Assembly: GCA_965369325.1 (NCBI GenBank)
Contig: CBDUQI010000248.1
Coordinates: 1-7,767 of the forward strand
From: CBDUQI01 sp965369325
Lineage (GTDB): Bacteria; Pseudomonadota; Gammaproteobacteria; Steroidobacterales; JBCBZW01
Direction of reading: 5' to 3'
Length of the DNA stretch: 7,767 nucleotides
A program made the translations under genes and the position numbers. Positions 1-7,632 of the stretch are shown piece after piece. The notes beneath the pieces were generated by a model. The model searched no databases. It was not told the DNA's origin and saw only the letters and a program-made list of their open reading frames with translations. The first letter of the stretch is position 1. Each line of letters opens with the position of its first letter.

Positions 1-1
1 A

Positions 2-523
2 GTGAAGGTGCGTGGATTCCGGATTGAACTTGGGGAAGTTAAGGGCGCCTTAGAACGCCAGCCCGGCGTTCTCGAAGCGGTGGCCACAGTACAAGGAGAA
101 GGGTCGGAACGACAAGTGGTGGCTTACGTGGTCGCCCAGGGGGCGGCGGCGGAGTCTGGGCTGCGTGAAGCACTGGCAAGTGAGCTGCCTGCATTTATGC
201 TGCCGTCACTGGTGATGAGTGTGCCTTCTATCCCGCTGACGCCAAACGGTAAGCTAGATCTGCAAGCATTGCCGCAGGCGCACTATGCGCAATCGGGTGA
301 ACACGTTGAGCCCGCGACGCGGACGGAGCGACAGATTGCCAGCATCTGGCAGCGGTTGCTCAAGTGTCCGTCGCCGAGTGCAACGGCCAACTTCTTTGAG
401 CTGGGTGGGCATTCATTGTTGGCGACACGGGTGGCCAGCGAGATCGCCCGGGCGCTGGAGAAGAGTCTGCCGGTCAAGGCGATTTTCGAGCACAGTACGG
501 TACGGGCACTGGCGGCGCACGCG
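2..523 (+). other. End of upstream A domain plus first PCP domain
   Basis: Residues 1-92 are the small C-terminal lid of an A domain cut by the window edge: A8 at 1-13, A9 around LPAFMLPS (62-69), and A10 as PNGKLDLQAL (81-90) with the catalytic lysine at 84. The specificity pocket lies outside the window, so its amino acid cannot be predicted. The PCP follows at about 104-174 with FFELGGHSLL (131-140); Ser138 is the phosphopantetheine attachment site. The GGHS form, rather than GGDS, is usual for a PCP that feeds a C domain directly with no epimerization domain between, and that is the layout here. Confidence 0.93.
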
Positions 524-3500
524 GATGGTTTGCCACGTATCAGCTACAGACCCATCGAAAAAGCGCCTGACGAGGGTAGATGCCCACCGTCTTTTGCGCA
601 ACAGCGCCTCTGGTTTATTCATCAGATGGAGGGCTCGGCGCAATACAATCTCACCGGCGCACTGGAACTGACGGGCAACTTGAACTTCGGCGCGTTGCAG
701 CACGCGATTGACCGGATCGTCGCGCGGCATGAAGCGTTGCGGACCAACTTTGTGCTGCACGAAGGTGAATGCATCCAGGTGGTCCAGCCAGCCGAGACAG
801 TGCCTATCGCCGAGATGATGTTGGAGGACGATGAGCCGGCATCGCAACATGTCTTGCGTACACTGCTTCGCAGGCAGGCGGAAACCGCGTTTGAGCTTGA
901 GCGGGACCTGATGTTGCGATGTCTGCTGGTGCGCGCAGCGCCCGATCGGCATGTGCTGATTTTCTCACTCCACCACATCGCCGCAGACGGCTGGTCGATC
1001 GGATTGCTGGTGAAGGAGTTTGCTGCGATCTACGCCGCCAGCTGTCAGGGTGAGAGTGATACTTTGGAACCGCTCAAGGTCCAGTACCGCGACTACGCGA
1101 TATGGCAGCGACAACTGGTGGGTGAGGCGGGTCTGGATAACGAGATTGCGTATTGGCGCGAGCAGTTGACCGGCGTGCCGGCGCTGCATTCGTTGCCGTT
1201 GGATTGGCCCCGACCGCCGCGCCAGGACTATTCGGCGGCACATCGCGCCCAAAGCATTCAGCGGACGACGTTGCAGGACCTTCGGTCGTTGGCAGCTGCG
1301 GCGGACACAAGCCTCTACATGGTGCTGCAGGCGGCCTTCGCGGTGGTGCTGGCTCGTTGGAGCCACGAGCAGGACGTGGTGATGGGGACACCTACGGCGG
1401 GGCGTCTACACAGCGATCTTGAGCCATTGATCGGATTGTTCTTAAACAATCTGGTGGTGCGTTCCGATTTGACCGGAAACCCCTCATTTGCAGATTTTCT
1501 TGAGCAGCAACGAGGCACCATTCTCGAGGCTTACGCTCATCAGCAAACGCCGTTTGAGATGCTGGTGGAGGAGTTGTGCCCAGAACGGAACCTAAGCCAC
1601 AACCCGCTCGTGCAGATCAAGTTCGTGCTTCAGAATTTTGACAAGATCGAACTGGCGCTGCCCGAGCTGAAGGTACAGTCATTGCCTTCAATGGAAGCGG
1701 TGGTCCACTACGATCTGGACCTGACCGCGAACGAACATTCAAACGGACTCACGCTGGACTGGGTTTACAAGCGTGGTCTGTTTTCAGCGCAGACGGTTAG
1801 GCGCTTGATGGACGCTTTCGCAAGTGTACTGACCGCCGTTGTTGACAATCCGAACCAGCGTATCCATGAACTGACGATGCTGGATGACAAAGAACGCGAC
1901 CGTGTGCTTGCCTTGGGGCTTGGTGAGGATCGCGTGCCTGCTGAGCGGGGCTTTGTTGATTGCTTTGAACAGCACGCCGCTGCTGCACCCGATCGCGTTG
2001 CAATTCAGTCTGCGCAACAGGAAGCCACGTACGGTGAGTTGAACCGTCGGGCGAATCAACTGGCCCACTATCTACTGGATGAAGGCGTGGAGTCACAGCA
2101 GCGGATCGGGCTGTGTATGGAACACAGCGTTGAGACCGTAGTTGCGATTTTGGGGATACTAAAAGCCGGGTGTGCGTATGTGCCTATCGATCCGGGCGCG
2201 CCGTTGCAGCGGGTTCAGTTCCTGTGCAGCGATGCGAACCTGGAGTTGGTGTTGACAGACCTTGGCTCACTGCAAAAAGTCCCGCCTGCCGGTCTGGACG
2301 TGTTGGTGCTGAGCGAGGCGGATCAAGGCATGTTTGCTTCTTACGATGCAGACAATCCATCCGCGCCACTGCGCGAGCCGGCCCACCTGGCCTACGTCTT
2401 GTACACCTCCGGCTCTACCGGTACACCAAAGGGCGTGTGCGTCGAGCACCAAGGCCTGCTCGATTACCTCGAGCACTGCCGCACCCAGTATTTCGACCGT
2501 GGACTGGACGGAGCGGTGGTAAGCACTCCGTTGAGCTTCGACGCAACGATTACCAGTCTGCTGGGGCCGTTGCATGCCGGCAAGCGTGTCGTGTTGATGC
2601 CCGATGCGTTGGACGAGTGGCTGGGGCAGGTGAAAAGCTTCGTACAGGACGCCGCTCGCCGCTGGCTGTTCAAGATGACCCCAGCCCACCTGCTCGCGCT
2701 AAAGCAGATGCACGGTACTGACCTGCGCTGCGACGCACAGCACCTATTTGTGGTGGGGGGCGAACAATGGGCAGCGCAATCGTTGCGGGAGTGGAAGCAG
2801 GCGCTGTTGCCGAAATCGGCCTATATCAACGAGTACGGCCCGACCGAAGCGGTGGTCGGATGCTGCGTGTTCGAGTTGCAGGATGTTGATGAACTGGTCG
2901 ATGACGCGGTGCCGATCGGTCGGCCGATCGAAAACACGCGTCTGTACGTGCTTGGCAGGCATGGCGAGTGTCAGCCTGATGGCGCGATCGGCGAGCTGTA
3001 CATTGGCGGTGCCGGGGTGAGCCGAGGCTATTTGGGGCGGGAGGCACTGAGCGCTGAACGATTCATCGATAACCCGGTGTGTCCAGGTGAGAGGGTTTAT
3101 CGCACGGGGGATCTGGTGCGATGGTTACCAGGGGGTGTTCTGCGCTTTATCGGCCGAGCGGACCAACAGCTGAAGCTGCGCGGATACCGTATCGAGCCTG
3201 GCGAAATCGAAGCAGTGATCGGCGCCTGCGCGGGCGTGGAGTCAGTGGCCGTAGGACTTCACTCAACACACGTTGCTGCCTCGCTTACGGCGTACATAGT
3301 GTTGGCGTCGGATGCCCGCGAAGAGCAGGTGCGCGCACAGGTCCAACAGCGGGCGCGCGAGAAACTGCCAGCGTACATGATCCCCACAGCGTACGCCGTG
3401 CTCGAGCAATTGCCCTTGAGCAGAAACGGAAAAGTGGACTACGCCGCACTGCCGAGCACGCAAACGCCGGACCTGTCCGTGTACGTCGAACCGCAAAGCG

Positions 3501-3790
3501 ATACCGAGCGGACGCTGGCGCACGCGTGGGCGGAGATTCTGGCGGTGCCCCGGGTTAGCGCGGTCGCCAATTTCTTCGACCTTGGTGGACATTCGTTGCT
3601 GGCCACGCGGATCGTCAGCGGTATCAAACAGGAGTTCGACCTGGAACTCCGCATACAGGACATCTTCGAGTATCAAACGGTACGGGCGTTGGCGGCGTTC
3701 CTCGACGATCGTGTACGGCAGCGGGAGGTGTTGAAAGAGGTGTCTTTCGACCCAGTCGAGGATGGCGACGAGGAGTTGATTGAAGTATGA
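2..3790 (+). CDS. Non-ribosomal peptide synthetase, 5'-partial: (A)-PCP-C-A(Asn-like)-PCP-docking tail
   Basis: This is the C-terminal 1262 residues of a modular NRPS, which activates amino acids as adenylates, loads them on phosphopantetheinyl carriers and condenses them in the cytoplasm. The frame is open from the first base and begins inside A-domain motif A8 (KVRGFRIELGEV), so the GTG at position 2 is an internal valine codon, not a start. Domain order by residue: end of an A domain (1-92), PCP (about 104-174, Ser138), C (about 195-630, HHIAADG at 324-330), A (about 651-1150) and PCP (about 1165-1236, Ser1198). An acidic tail follows (1240-1262). There is no epimerization, cyclization or thioesterase domain, so the chain must be handed to another subunit. 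The gene ends at TGA 3788-3790 and overlaps the next synthetase gene by 4 bases, implying one operon. The NRPS assignment is near certain; the peptide product is unknown. Confidence 0.97.
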   Translation: MKVRGFRIELGEVKGALERQPGVLEAVATVQGEGSERQVVAYVVAQGAAAESGLREALASELPAFMLPSLVMSVPSIPLTPNGKLDLQALPQAHYAQSGEHVEPATRTERQIASIWQRLLKCPSPSATANFFELGGHSLLATRVASEIARALEKSLPVKAIFEHSTVRALAAHADGLPRISYRPIEKAPDEGRCPPSFAQQRLWFIHQMEGSAQYNLTGALELTGNLNFGALQHAIDRIVARHEALRTNFVLHEGECIQVVQPAETVPIAEMMLEDDEPASQHVLRTLLRRQAETAFELERDLMLRCLLVRAAPDRHVLIFSLHHIAADGWSIGLLVKEFAAIYAASCQGESDTLEPLKVQYRDYAIWQRQLVGEAGLDNEIAYWREQLTGVPALHSLPLDWPRPPRQDYSAAHRAQSIQRTTLQDLRSLAAAADTSLYMVLQAAFAVVLARWSHEQDVVMGTPTAGRLHSDLEPLIGLFLNNLVVRSDLTGNPSFADFLEQQRGTILEAYAHQQTPFEMLVEELCPERNLSHNPLVQIKFVLQNFDKIELALPELKVQSLPSMEAVVHYDLDLTANEHSNGLTLDWVYKRGLFSAQTVRRLMDAFASVLTAVVDNPNQRIHELTMLDDKERDRVLALGLGEDRVPAERGFVDCFEQHAAAAPDRVAIQSAQQEATYGELNRRANQLAHYLLDEGVESQQRIGLCMEHSVETVVAILGILKAGCAYVPIDPGAPLQRVQFLCSDANLELVLTDLGSLQKVPPAGLDVLVLSEADQGMFASYDADNPSAPLREPAHLAYVLYTSGSTGTPKGVCVEHQGLLDYLEHCRTQYFDRGLDGAVVSTPLSFDATITSLLGPLHAGKRVVLMPDALDEWLGQVKSFVQDAARRWLFKMTPAHLLALKQMHGTDLRCDAQHLFVVGGEQWAAQSLREWKQALLPKSAYINEYGPTEAVVGCCVFELQDVDELVDDAVPIGRPIENTRLYVLGRHGECQPDGAIGELYIGGAGVSRGYLGREALSAERFIDNPVCPGERVYRTGDLVRWLPGGVLRFIGRADQQLKLRGYRIEPGEIEAVIGACAGVESVAVGLHSTHVAASLTAYIVLASDAREEQVRAQVQQRAREKLPAYMIPTAYAVLEQLPLSRNGKVDYAALPSTQTPDLSVYVEPQSDTERTLAHAWAEILAVPRVSAVANFFDLGGHSLLATRIVSGIKQEFDLELRIQDIFEYQTVRALAAFLDDRVRQREVLKEVSFDPVEDGDEELIEV
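584..1891 (+). other. Condensation domain of the Asn-like module (LCL type likely)
   Basis: Residues about 195-630 carry the C-domain motifs in order: C1 SFAQQRLWFIHQ (197-208), C2 RHEALRTNF (242-250), C3 HHIAADGWS (324-332), C4 YRDYAIWQR (362-370), C5 IGLFLNNLVVRSDL (477-490) and C6 HQQTPFEMLVEEL (513-525). The second histidine of HHxxxDG (His325) is the active-site residue for peptide bond formation and is intact. The extra N-terminal HHxxxLxGD motif of dual condensation/epimerization domains is absent and no epimerization domain precedes it. An L-to-L condensing type is therefore inferred; a phylogeny would settle this. Confidence 0.92.
1952..3451 (+). other. Adenylation domain, asparagine-like specificity code
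   Basis: Residues about 651-1150 form a complete A domain: A2 KAGCAYVPIDP (721-731), A3 YTSGSTGTPKG (801-811), A4 FDAT (846-849), A5 NEYGPTEA (943-950), A6 GELYIGGAGVSRGYL (997-1011), A7 YRTGDLVRW (1033-1041), A8 GRADQQLKLRGYRIEPGE (1051-1068) and A10 NGKVDYAAL (1142-1150, Lys1144). Aligning by eye to the PheA pocket positions gives D847, A848, T851, K891, V917, G919, E944, V952, G953 and K1144, that is DATKVGEVGK. This differs from the familiar asparagine codes of the DLTKxGEVGK type mainly by Ala for Leu at the second position. Asn is therefore the best guess, with Asp less likely because position 322 is Glu rather than His. Confidence 0.9.
3494..3709 (+). other. Second PCP domain, donor to the next subunit
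   Basis: Residues about 1165-1236 form a carrier domain with FFDLGGHSLL (1191-1200); Ser1198 is the phosphopantetheine site. It is the last catalytic-cycle domain of the first protein, so the peptidyl thioester it holds must be passed in trans to the C domain of the protein encoded at 3787. GGHS again argues against a following epimerization step. Confidence 0.94.
3719..3787 (+). other. Acidic C-terminal docking tail (putative short linear motif)
   Basis: Residues 1240-1262 lie beyond the PCP fold and end in EVSFDPVEDGDEELIEV. Seven of the last thirteen residues are Asp or Glu. In NRPS lines, beta-hairpin docking domains of the TubC type bind short, often acidic, linear motifs at the C terminus of the upstream subunit. 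The next protein begins with exactly such a domain, so this tail is inferred to be its partner. The match rests on position and charge, not on an alignment to a characterised pair. Confidence 0.65.
3770..3775 (+). promoter_or_regulatory. Putative ribosome binding site (GAGGAG) for the second NRPS gene
   Basis: GAGGAG lies 11 bases before the ATG at 3787, inside the end of the first gene. The spacing is slightly long but usable. Together with the ATGA overlap it supports the ATG at 3787 as the true start and suggests translational coupling. The start is independently supported because it begins exactly at the first residue of a TubC-type docking domain. Confidence 0.55.
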
Positions 3791-3948
3791 GCCACCTTGA
3801 TGTCATCGAGGAATGTCAACGACGGTCTATTCGGCTGGGGCTGAAAGACGGCAAATTGGTTCTTCGCGATCCGAATGGAAATTTGACACCTGGGTTACGT
3901 GAGAATCTCCGTCAGTTCAAGTCACAGCTTGTCGTGTGGCTGACAAGT
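3787..3948 (+). other. TubC-type N-terminal docking domain
   Basis: Residues 1-54 match the pattern of TubC_N docking domains: an initial helix (LDVIEECQRRSI), a beta hairpin (IRLGLKDGKLVLRDP, 15-29), then the typical LTPGLRENLRQFKSQLV (33-49) helix. Such domains sit at the N terminus of NRPS subunits and select the upstream partner. Basic residues in and near the hairpin (R12, R13, K20, K23, R27) suit binding to the acidic tail encoded just upstream. Confidence 0.88.
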
Positions 3949-6900
3949 GGGCCGACGGACTCGGCGGTGATCGCGCCGTACCCGACGGGACTCGCGCAGA
4001 TTCCGTTGTCGTTCGCGCAGCAGCGGCTGTGGCTGGTTGACGCGCTCTCCAGTGATGGTGCCCAGTACAATGTGCCGGTGGCGATGAAGGTCGATGGGCC
4101 GTTGCAGCGGGCGGTGCTGCAATCGGTGCTGGACCGCCTGGTTGAGCATCACGCTATCCTGCGTACTACTTATGATGCACGCGGTGGTGAGCCCTACCAG
4201 GTGATCGGGGCGCCGATGAGTGTGCCGATCAAATACCTTGATCTTTCCAGCGTTGCACAGTCGGAGCGGGATGCCGCTGTTCGGGACCGGGTGCGCGCCG
4301 AATTCCGGCAGACTTTTGATTTGAGGCGTGACCTGATGCTCCGCTGCATCGTCATCCGGGTGGCTCCGGACTCGCACGTGCTGGTGTTAGTGATGCACCA
4401 TATTGCCTGTGACGGTTGGTCCATGCCGATTGTGACCCGGGAGTTTGCCCATCTGTACGAGGCGCTTGCCGCAGGCCGTGAGTGCTCATCCTCGCCACCA
4501 TCGGTTCAGTACGCTGATTTTGCCTATTGGCAAAGAAAAGTGCTGCCGCCCGACACGTTTGATACAGGCCTTCAGTATTGGCGAACGCAACTGACCGATG
4601 CGCCGCGACTTCACTCGTTGCCGTTGGATGGGGTAAGACCCGCGGCGCCCCGCTACGTGGGCGAGGTGGTGGAACAGAAGTTCTCGAGCGCATTCGCAGA
4701 ACAACTCAATCGGCTGGCGCGTAAGCACAATGCCAGCCTGTTTATGGTGCTGTATTCGGCCTACGCGATGGTGCTGGCGCGATGGGCAGACGTGGACGAT
4801 CTGCTCATCGGCGTACCCAGCACAGGTCGTCAGAATTCCCCGCAACTGGAATCGGTAGTGGGCTTCTTCGTCAATACGTTGGTATTTCGTACGCGACTCC
4901 AGCCGAACATGTCTTTCGGTCAGTTGATCGAACAGTCACGACAGGTGGCCTTCGACGCGTATGCGCACGACGCCGTGCCGTTTGATTTGCTGGTGGAGGA
5001 ACTGGCACCGGAGCGCAGTGCACAGTACGCGCCGCTCTGCCAGGTAACATTTACGATGCAAACGCGGGCCGGGCAGAAGTCGGCACAGATGTCGAGCCTG
5101 GAACTGACCCGGTTCGACGCCGACAACGACATCATCAAGTTCGATCTAGAGTTGTCCGCCACCGAGCATGAAGGCGGCATCCAGGTGTTGTGGCGCTTTG
5201 CCAGCGACCTGTTCGAGCGCTCGAGCATATCGAGGATGTCGGATGCCTTGCTCCGTGTGCTGCAGGAAGCTGTGCAGGATCCGCTACGGCCCCTTCAAGC
5301 ATTTGAGTGGGTGGACCAGAAGCAACGCGCGCTGGTGTTGGCATTGTCCTGCGGGCCGATCGCGCCGGCTGCGGTCAGCACCCTGCCACAACGGATACTC
5401 GCGCAGGGGCAACGTACGCCGACCGCCGTTGCGCTGTGCGACGCTGAGCACAGTTTGGACTACACCGCGCTGATAAGTCGTTCGGGACGCCTAGCCGCCT
5501 GTCTGACCGAACTGGGTGTGCAACCGGGCGATCTGGTAGCGGTGGTTTGCGAGCGATCGTGTGCGCTGATGATTGGCCTGCTTGGCGTTCTGCGTTGCGG
5601 CGCTGCGTATGTGCCCATTGACATAAATACGCCCGTGCAGCGAGTGGCGGCGATTCTCGCCGACGCGGGCATCGAGACAGTTGTGACGATGTCACAGCTG
5701 TCGGCGACGCTGCCGGTGGCAGGCATCGATCTGGTGTATCTGGACGGCGCGTCCATTGATGGCGGTTGGTTGGAGGAGTACGAAGAGGATGGCGCGCAGA
5801 CCTGCCTTGCGCAATTGGACGACACGGCGTACGTGATCTATACCTCCGGGTCGACCGGGTTACCCAAGGGGGTTCGAATATCGCATCGCTCACTGGCGGA
5901 GTACTGCAAGTTTGCCGTGGGTTACTACTATGACGTGAACATGAGCGGATCGCTAGTGGTCACCTCGCACGCGTTTGACATTACCGTGCCAGCGCTTTTC
6001 TTGCCATTACTGAGCGGGCACGCTGCAGTGATGCTGACGCCGGATGACACCATCGGCGATCTGGTGCGCCAGTTGCGTACACGAAGCGGCGAACGGCCAT
6101 TGGTTCGCCTCACGCCGACGCACGTGCTGGCGATGCTGGCAGTCCTGCGGGAGCAGGTGCTCAGCGTATCCGCCGTCTTCGTGATCGGCGGCGAAGTATT
6201 GTCTGGCGATGTCGCAGCGCATCTACAACGTTGCTTCCCCAACGGGGATTTGTTCAACCACTACGGGCCCACCGAGGCAACCGTGGGTTGCGCTGTCTAC
6301 CGATATCAGGACGAGCGCACCGGTGTTGCGGTCGTGCCCATCGGTCGCCCGATGGGCAATACTCAGTTGTACGTGATGGACAGTCACGATCGGCTGTGTC
6401 CGATCGGGGTGCCGGGGCAGTTGCATATTGGTGGAAGCGGTCTCTCACAGGGTTACGTCGGACAACCTGCGCTCACCGCAGAAAAATTTATCCACGACCG
6501 CTTCGCCGGGCAGGGCGAGCTGTACCGCTCCGGGGACATTGTACGCTGGCTGGACGATGGGAATCTTCAGTTCATCGGCCGCGCGGATGCGCAAATCAAA
6601 CTCCGTGGATATCGAGTGGAGCCGGGGGAAATTGAGTATGCCCTACGGCGTCAGCGTGAAGTGGTGGACGCTGCGGTAATGCTCGGTGCCCAGAGTGAGG
6701 TGCTTACGGCTTACGTCGCGTTGGACAGTGCGCTGGCGGGCGCAGCGTCACGCATGGCGCGGGCGTTACGTCATGGACTGGTGGCCGAGGAGCAGGTGTT
6801 CGAACTGCCGAATGGCATGGAAGTATGCGGTCTCAATCGCGCGGAGACCGACTATCTTTATGATGAACTGCTGGTTAAGCAAAGCTATCTTCGTCACGGT

Positions 6901-7632
6901 ATCTCGGTGGGCGAAGGCGATTGCGTGCTCGACGTTGGCGCCAACATCGGGTTGTTCAGCGTCGCTTTGCTGGCGGGGCTCAAGTCGGTACGGGTGGTAG
7001 CGTTTGAGCCGTTCCCCGAGATATTTGCAGCACTTGAGACGAACTTTGATATCTACGGAGCGGATCGGGCAACGGCCTGTTGCGTGGGGTTATCCGATGC
7101 CCCCGGATCGGCAACGTACGCCTATTTTCCGCACGCTTCCGTGTTCTCTGGAGTGGCAGCAGATGCCAAGACTAACTTGGCCAAGGTGCGCCAGTTTCTG
7201 GACGACGGCGAGCTGAGCGCGCTGGATCCAGTGTTGCTCGAGGAAATGTTGGAGGACCGGCTGGCGAGTACCGATACGCAGGTATCGCTGCGCACACTGT
7301 CGCAGGAGATTGAGCGGCTGGACATCGCGCAGGTGGACTTGCTCAAGATTGACGTGGAACGCAACGAACTACGGGTGCTGCACGGTATTGATGACGCGCA
7401 CTGGCTACGCATCCGGCAGATCGTGCTTGAGGCCGAGAACGACGCGGCACACGTGGGGGAGATCAGCCGGCTGCTCAAGAGCCGTGGATACCGTGTGCGG
7501 GTAGAGCAGAGCGAGGTGCTCGCGGGTACGGGGTTGGTGAACGTGTTTGCCACTCAGGGGCAGTGGGCCGAGTCCGCATCGCCGTTGAGCATCGACAGCG
7601 CTGGCCATTGGCGCGGGCGGGGGGCGATTTAG
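3787..7632 (+). CDS. NRPS with TubC docking, C and methyltransferase-interrupted A domain, ended by an in-frame TAG
   Basis: This 1281-residue protein receives the peptide from the preceding synthetase and should add one methylated amino acid. Domains by residue: TubC-type docking (1-54), C (about 72-505), A core with A1 to A8 (about 532-980) and an embedded FkbM-family methyltransferase (about 983-1258). A short linker then ends at TAG (7630-7632). The A9 and A10 motifs and the PCP expected next are missing from this reading frame. A9 and A10 are encoded directly after the stop in the same frame (7633 onward), so the protein as read is truncated within its A domain and has no carrier of its own. 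The start is ATG 3787, overlapping the stop of the upstream gene. A nonsense mutation, a sequence error, readthrough and a genuine gene split are all possible. Confidence 0.92.
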   Translation: MSHLDVIEECQRRSIRLGLKDGKLVLRDPNGNLTPGLRENLRQFKSQLVVWLTSGPTDSAVIAPYPTGLAQIPLSFAQQRLWLVDALSSDGAQYNVPVAMKVDGPLQRAVLQSVLDRLVEHHAILRTTYDARGGEPYQVIGAPMSVPIKYLDLSSVAQSERDAAVRDRVRAEFRQTFDLRRDLMLRCIVIRVAPDSHVLVLVMHHIACDGWSMPIVTREFAHLYEALAAGRECSSSPPSVQYADFAYWQRKVLPPDTFDTGLQYWRTQLTDAPRLHSLPLDGVRPAAPRYVGEVVEQKFSSAFAEQLNRLARKHNASLFMVLYSAYAMVLARWADVDDLLIGVPSTGRQNSPQLESVVGFFVNTLVFRTRLQPNMSFGQLIEQSRQVAFDAYAHDAVPFDLLVEELAPERSAQYAPLCQVTFTMQTRAGQKSAQMSSLELTRFDADNDIIKFDLELSATEHEGGIQVLWRFASDLFERSSISRMSDALLRVLQEAVQDPLRPLQAFEWVDQKQRALVLALSCGPIAPAAVSTLPQRILAQGQRTPTAVALCDAEHSLDYTALISRSGRLAACLTELGVQPGDLVAVVCERSCALMIGLLGVLRCGAAYVPIDINTPVQRVAAILADAGIETVVTMSQLSATLPVAGIDLVYLDGASIDGGWLEEYEEDGAQTCLAQLDDTAYVIYTSGSTGLPKGVRISHRSLAEYCKFAVGYYYDVNMSGSLVVTSHAFDITVPALFLPLLSGHAAVMLTPDDTIGDLVRQLRTRSGERPLVRLTPTHVLAMLAVLREQVLSVSAVFVIGGEVLSGDVAAHLQRCFPNGDLFNHYGPTEATVGCAVYRYQDERTGVAVVPIGRPMGNTQLYVMDSHDRLCPIGVPGQLHIGGSGLSQGYVGQPALTAEKFIHDRFAGQGELYRSGDIVRWLDDGNLQFIGRADAQIKLRGYRVEPGEIEYALRRQREVVDAAVMLGAQSEVLTAYVALDSALAGAASRMARALRHGLVAEEQVFELPNGMEVCGLNRAETDYLYDELLVKQSYLRHGISVGEGDCVLDVGANIGLFSVALLAGLKSVRVVAFEPFPEIFAALETNFDIYGADRATACCVGLSDAPGSATYAYFPHASVFSGVAADAKTNLAKVRQFLDDGELSALDPVLLEEMLEDRLASTDTQVSLRTLSQEIERLDIAQVDLLKIDVERNELRVLHGIDDAHWLRIRQIVLEAENDAAHVGEISRLLKSRGYRVRVEQSEVLAGTGLVNVFATQGQWAESASPLSIDSAGHWRGRGAI
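4000..5301 (+). other. Condensation domain of the methylating module (LCL type likely)
   Basis: Residues about 72-505 contain C1 PLSFAQQRLWLVDAL (73-87), C2 HHAILRTTYD (121-130), C3 HHIACDGWS (204-212), C4 YADFAYWQR (242-250), C5 VVGFFVNTLVFRTRL (357-371) and C6 HDAVPFDLLVEEL (394-406). The catalytic His205 and Asp209 are present. The upstream donor PCP is not preceded by an epimerization domain, so an L-configured donor is expected. It should join the Asn-like residue to whatever the following A domain activates. Confidence 0.92.
5380..6726 (+). other. Adenylation domain core (A1-A8), Asp-like code, interrupted before A9
   Basis: Residues about 532-980 hold A2 RCGAAYVPID (603-612), A3 YTSGSTGLPKG (685-695), A4 FDIT (730-733), A5 NHYGPTEA (824-831), A6 GQLHIGGSGLSQGY (877-890), A7 YRSGDIVRW (913-921) and A8 GRADAQIKLRGYRVEPGE (931-948). 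The pocket residues by eye are D731, I732, P735, R774, V799, G801, H825, V833 and G834 (DIPRVGHVG). The tenth residue, lysine, is encoded only after the TAG. The His at position 322 and a basic residue at 278 resemble the aspartate code DLTKVGHIGK, but Pro at 239 and Arg at 278 are unfamiliar. Asp or another acidic residue is a tentative prediction. Confidence 0.85.
6733..7560 (+). other. FkbM-family methyltransferase inserted in the A domain
   Basis: Residues about 983-1258 form an S-adenosylmethionine-dependent methyltransferase placed after the LTAYVAL strand (973-979) that follows A8. Its motifs are VLDVGANIGLFS (1047-1058, the SAM-binding glycine loop), VVAFEPFPE (1070-1078), and VDLLKIDVERNELRVLHGI (1183-1201). 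The last is the FkbM signature, here with E-R-N in place of the more usual E-G-x. The FkbM family is known mainly for O-methylation; the classical NRPS N-methyltransferases have a different glycine loop. Insertion between A8 and A9 is a known site in interrupted A domains. Substrate and methylated atom cannot be read from the sequence. Confidence 0.88.
7630..7632 (+). other. In-frame amber stop inside the interrupted A domain
   Basis: TAG ends the second synthetase reading frame between the methyltransferase and motif A9. It lies 5 bases after a run of six G (7619-7624). The A9 and A10 motifs resume in the same frame, so one indel at the G run would not join them; a single C-to-T change from CAG (Gln) would explain the stop most simply. 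Confidence 0.8.

Noticed and set aside
2..4. GTG at position 2 as a gene start
   Set aside because: The translation starts mid-motif A8 of an A domain, so the gene must extend upstream of the window.
413..952. Long open frame on the minus strand over the first PCP and C domain
   Set aside because: It is antisense to well-conserved NRPS motifs, its translation shows no recognisable domain, and such frames are common opposite high-GC genes.
395..3610. Paired PCP coding sequences (around 395-430 and 3565-3610) as a recent duplication or recombination repeat
   Set aside because: They are similar in protein motifs but differ at many third positions, as expected for ordinary homologous NRPS domains.
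6733..7560. Embedded domain as a classical NRPS N-methyltransferase
   Set aside because: The glycine loop (VLDVGANIGLFS) and the KIDVE signature fit FkbM instead.
7619..7624. Single indel in the G6 run as the cause of the stop
   Set aside because: The methyltransferase and A9/A10 are in the same frame, so one indel would break rather than restore continuity. Two compensating indels are possible but less simple than one substitution.
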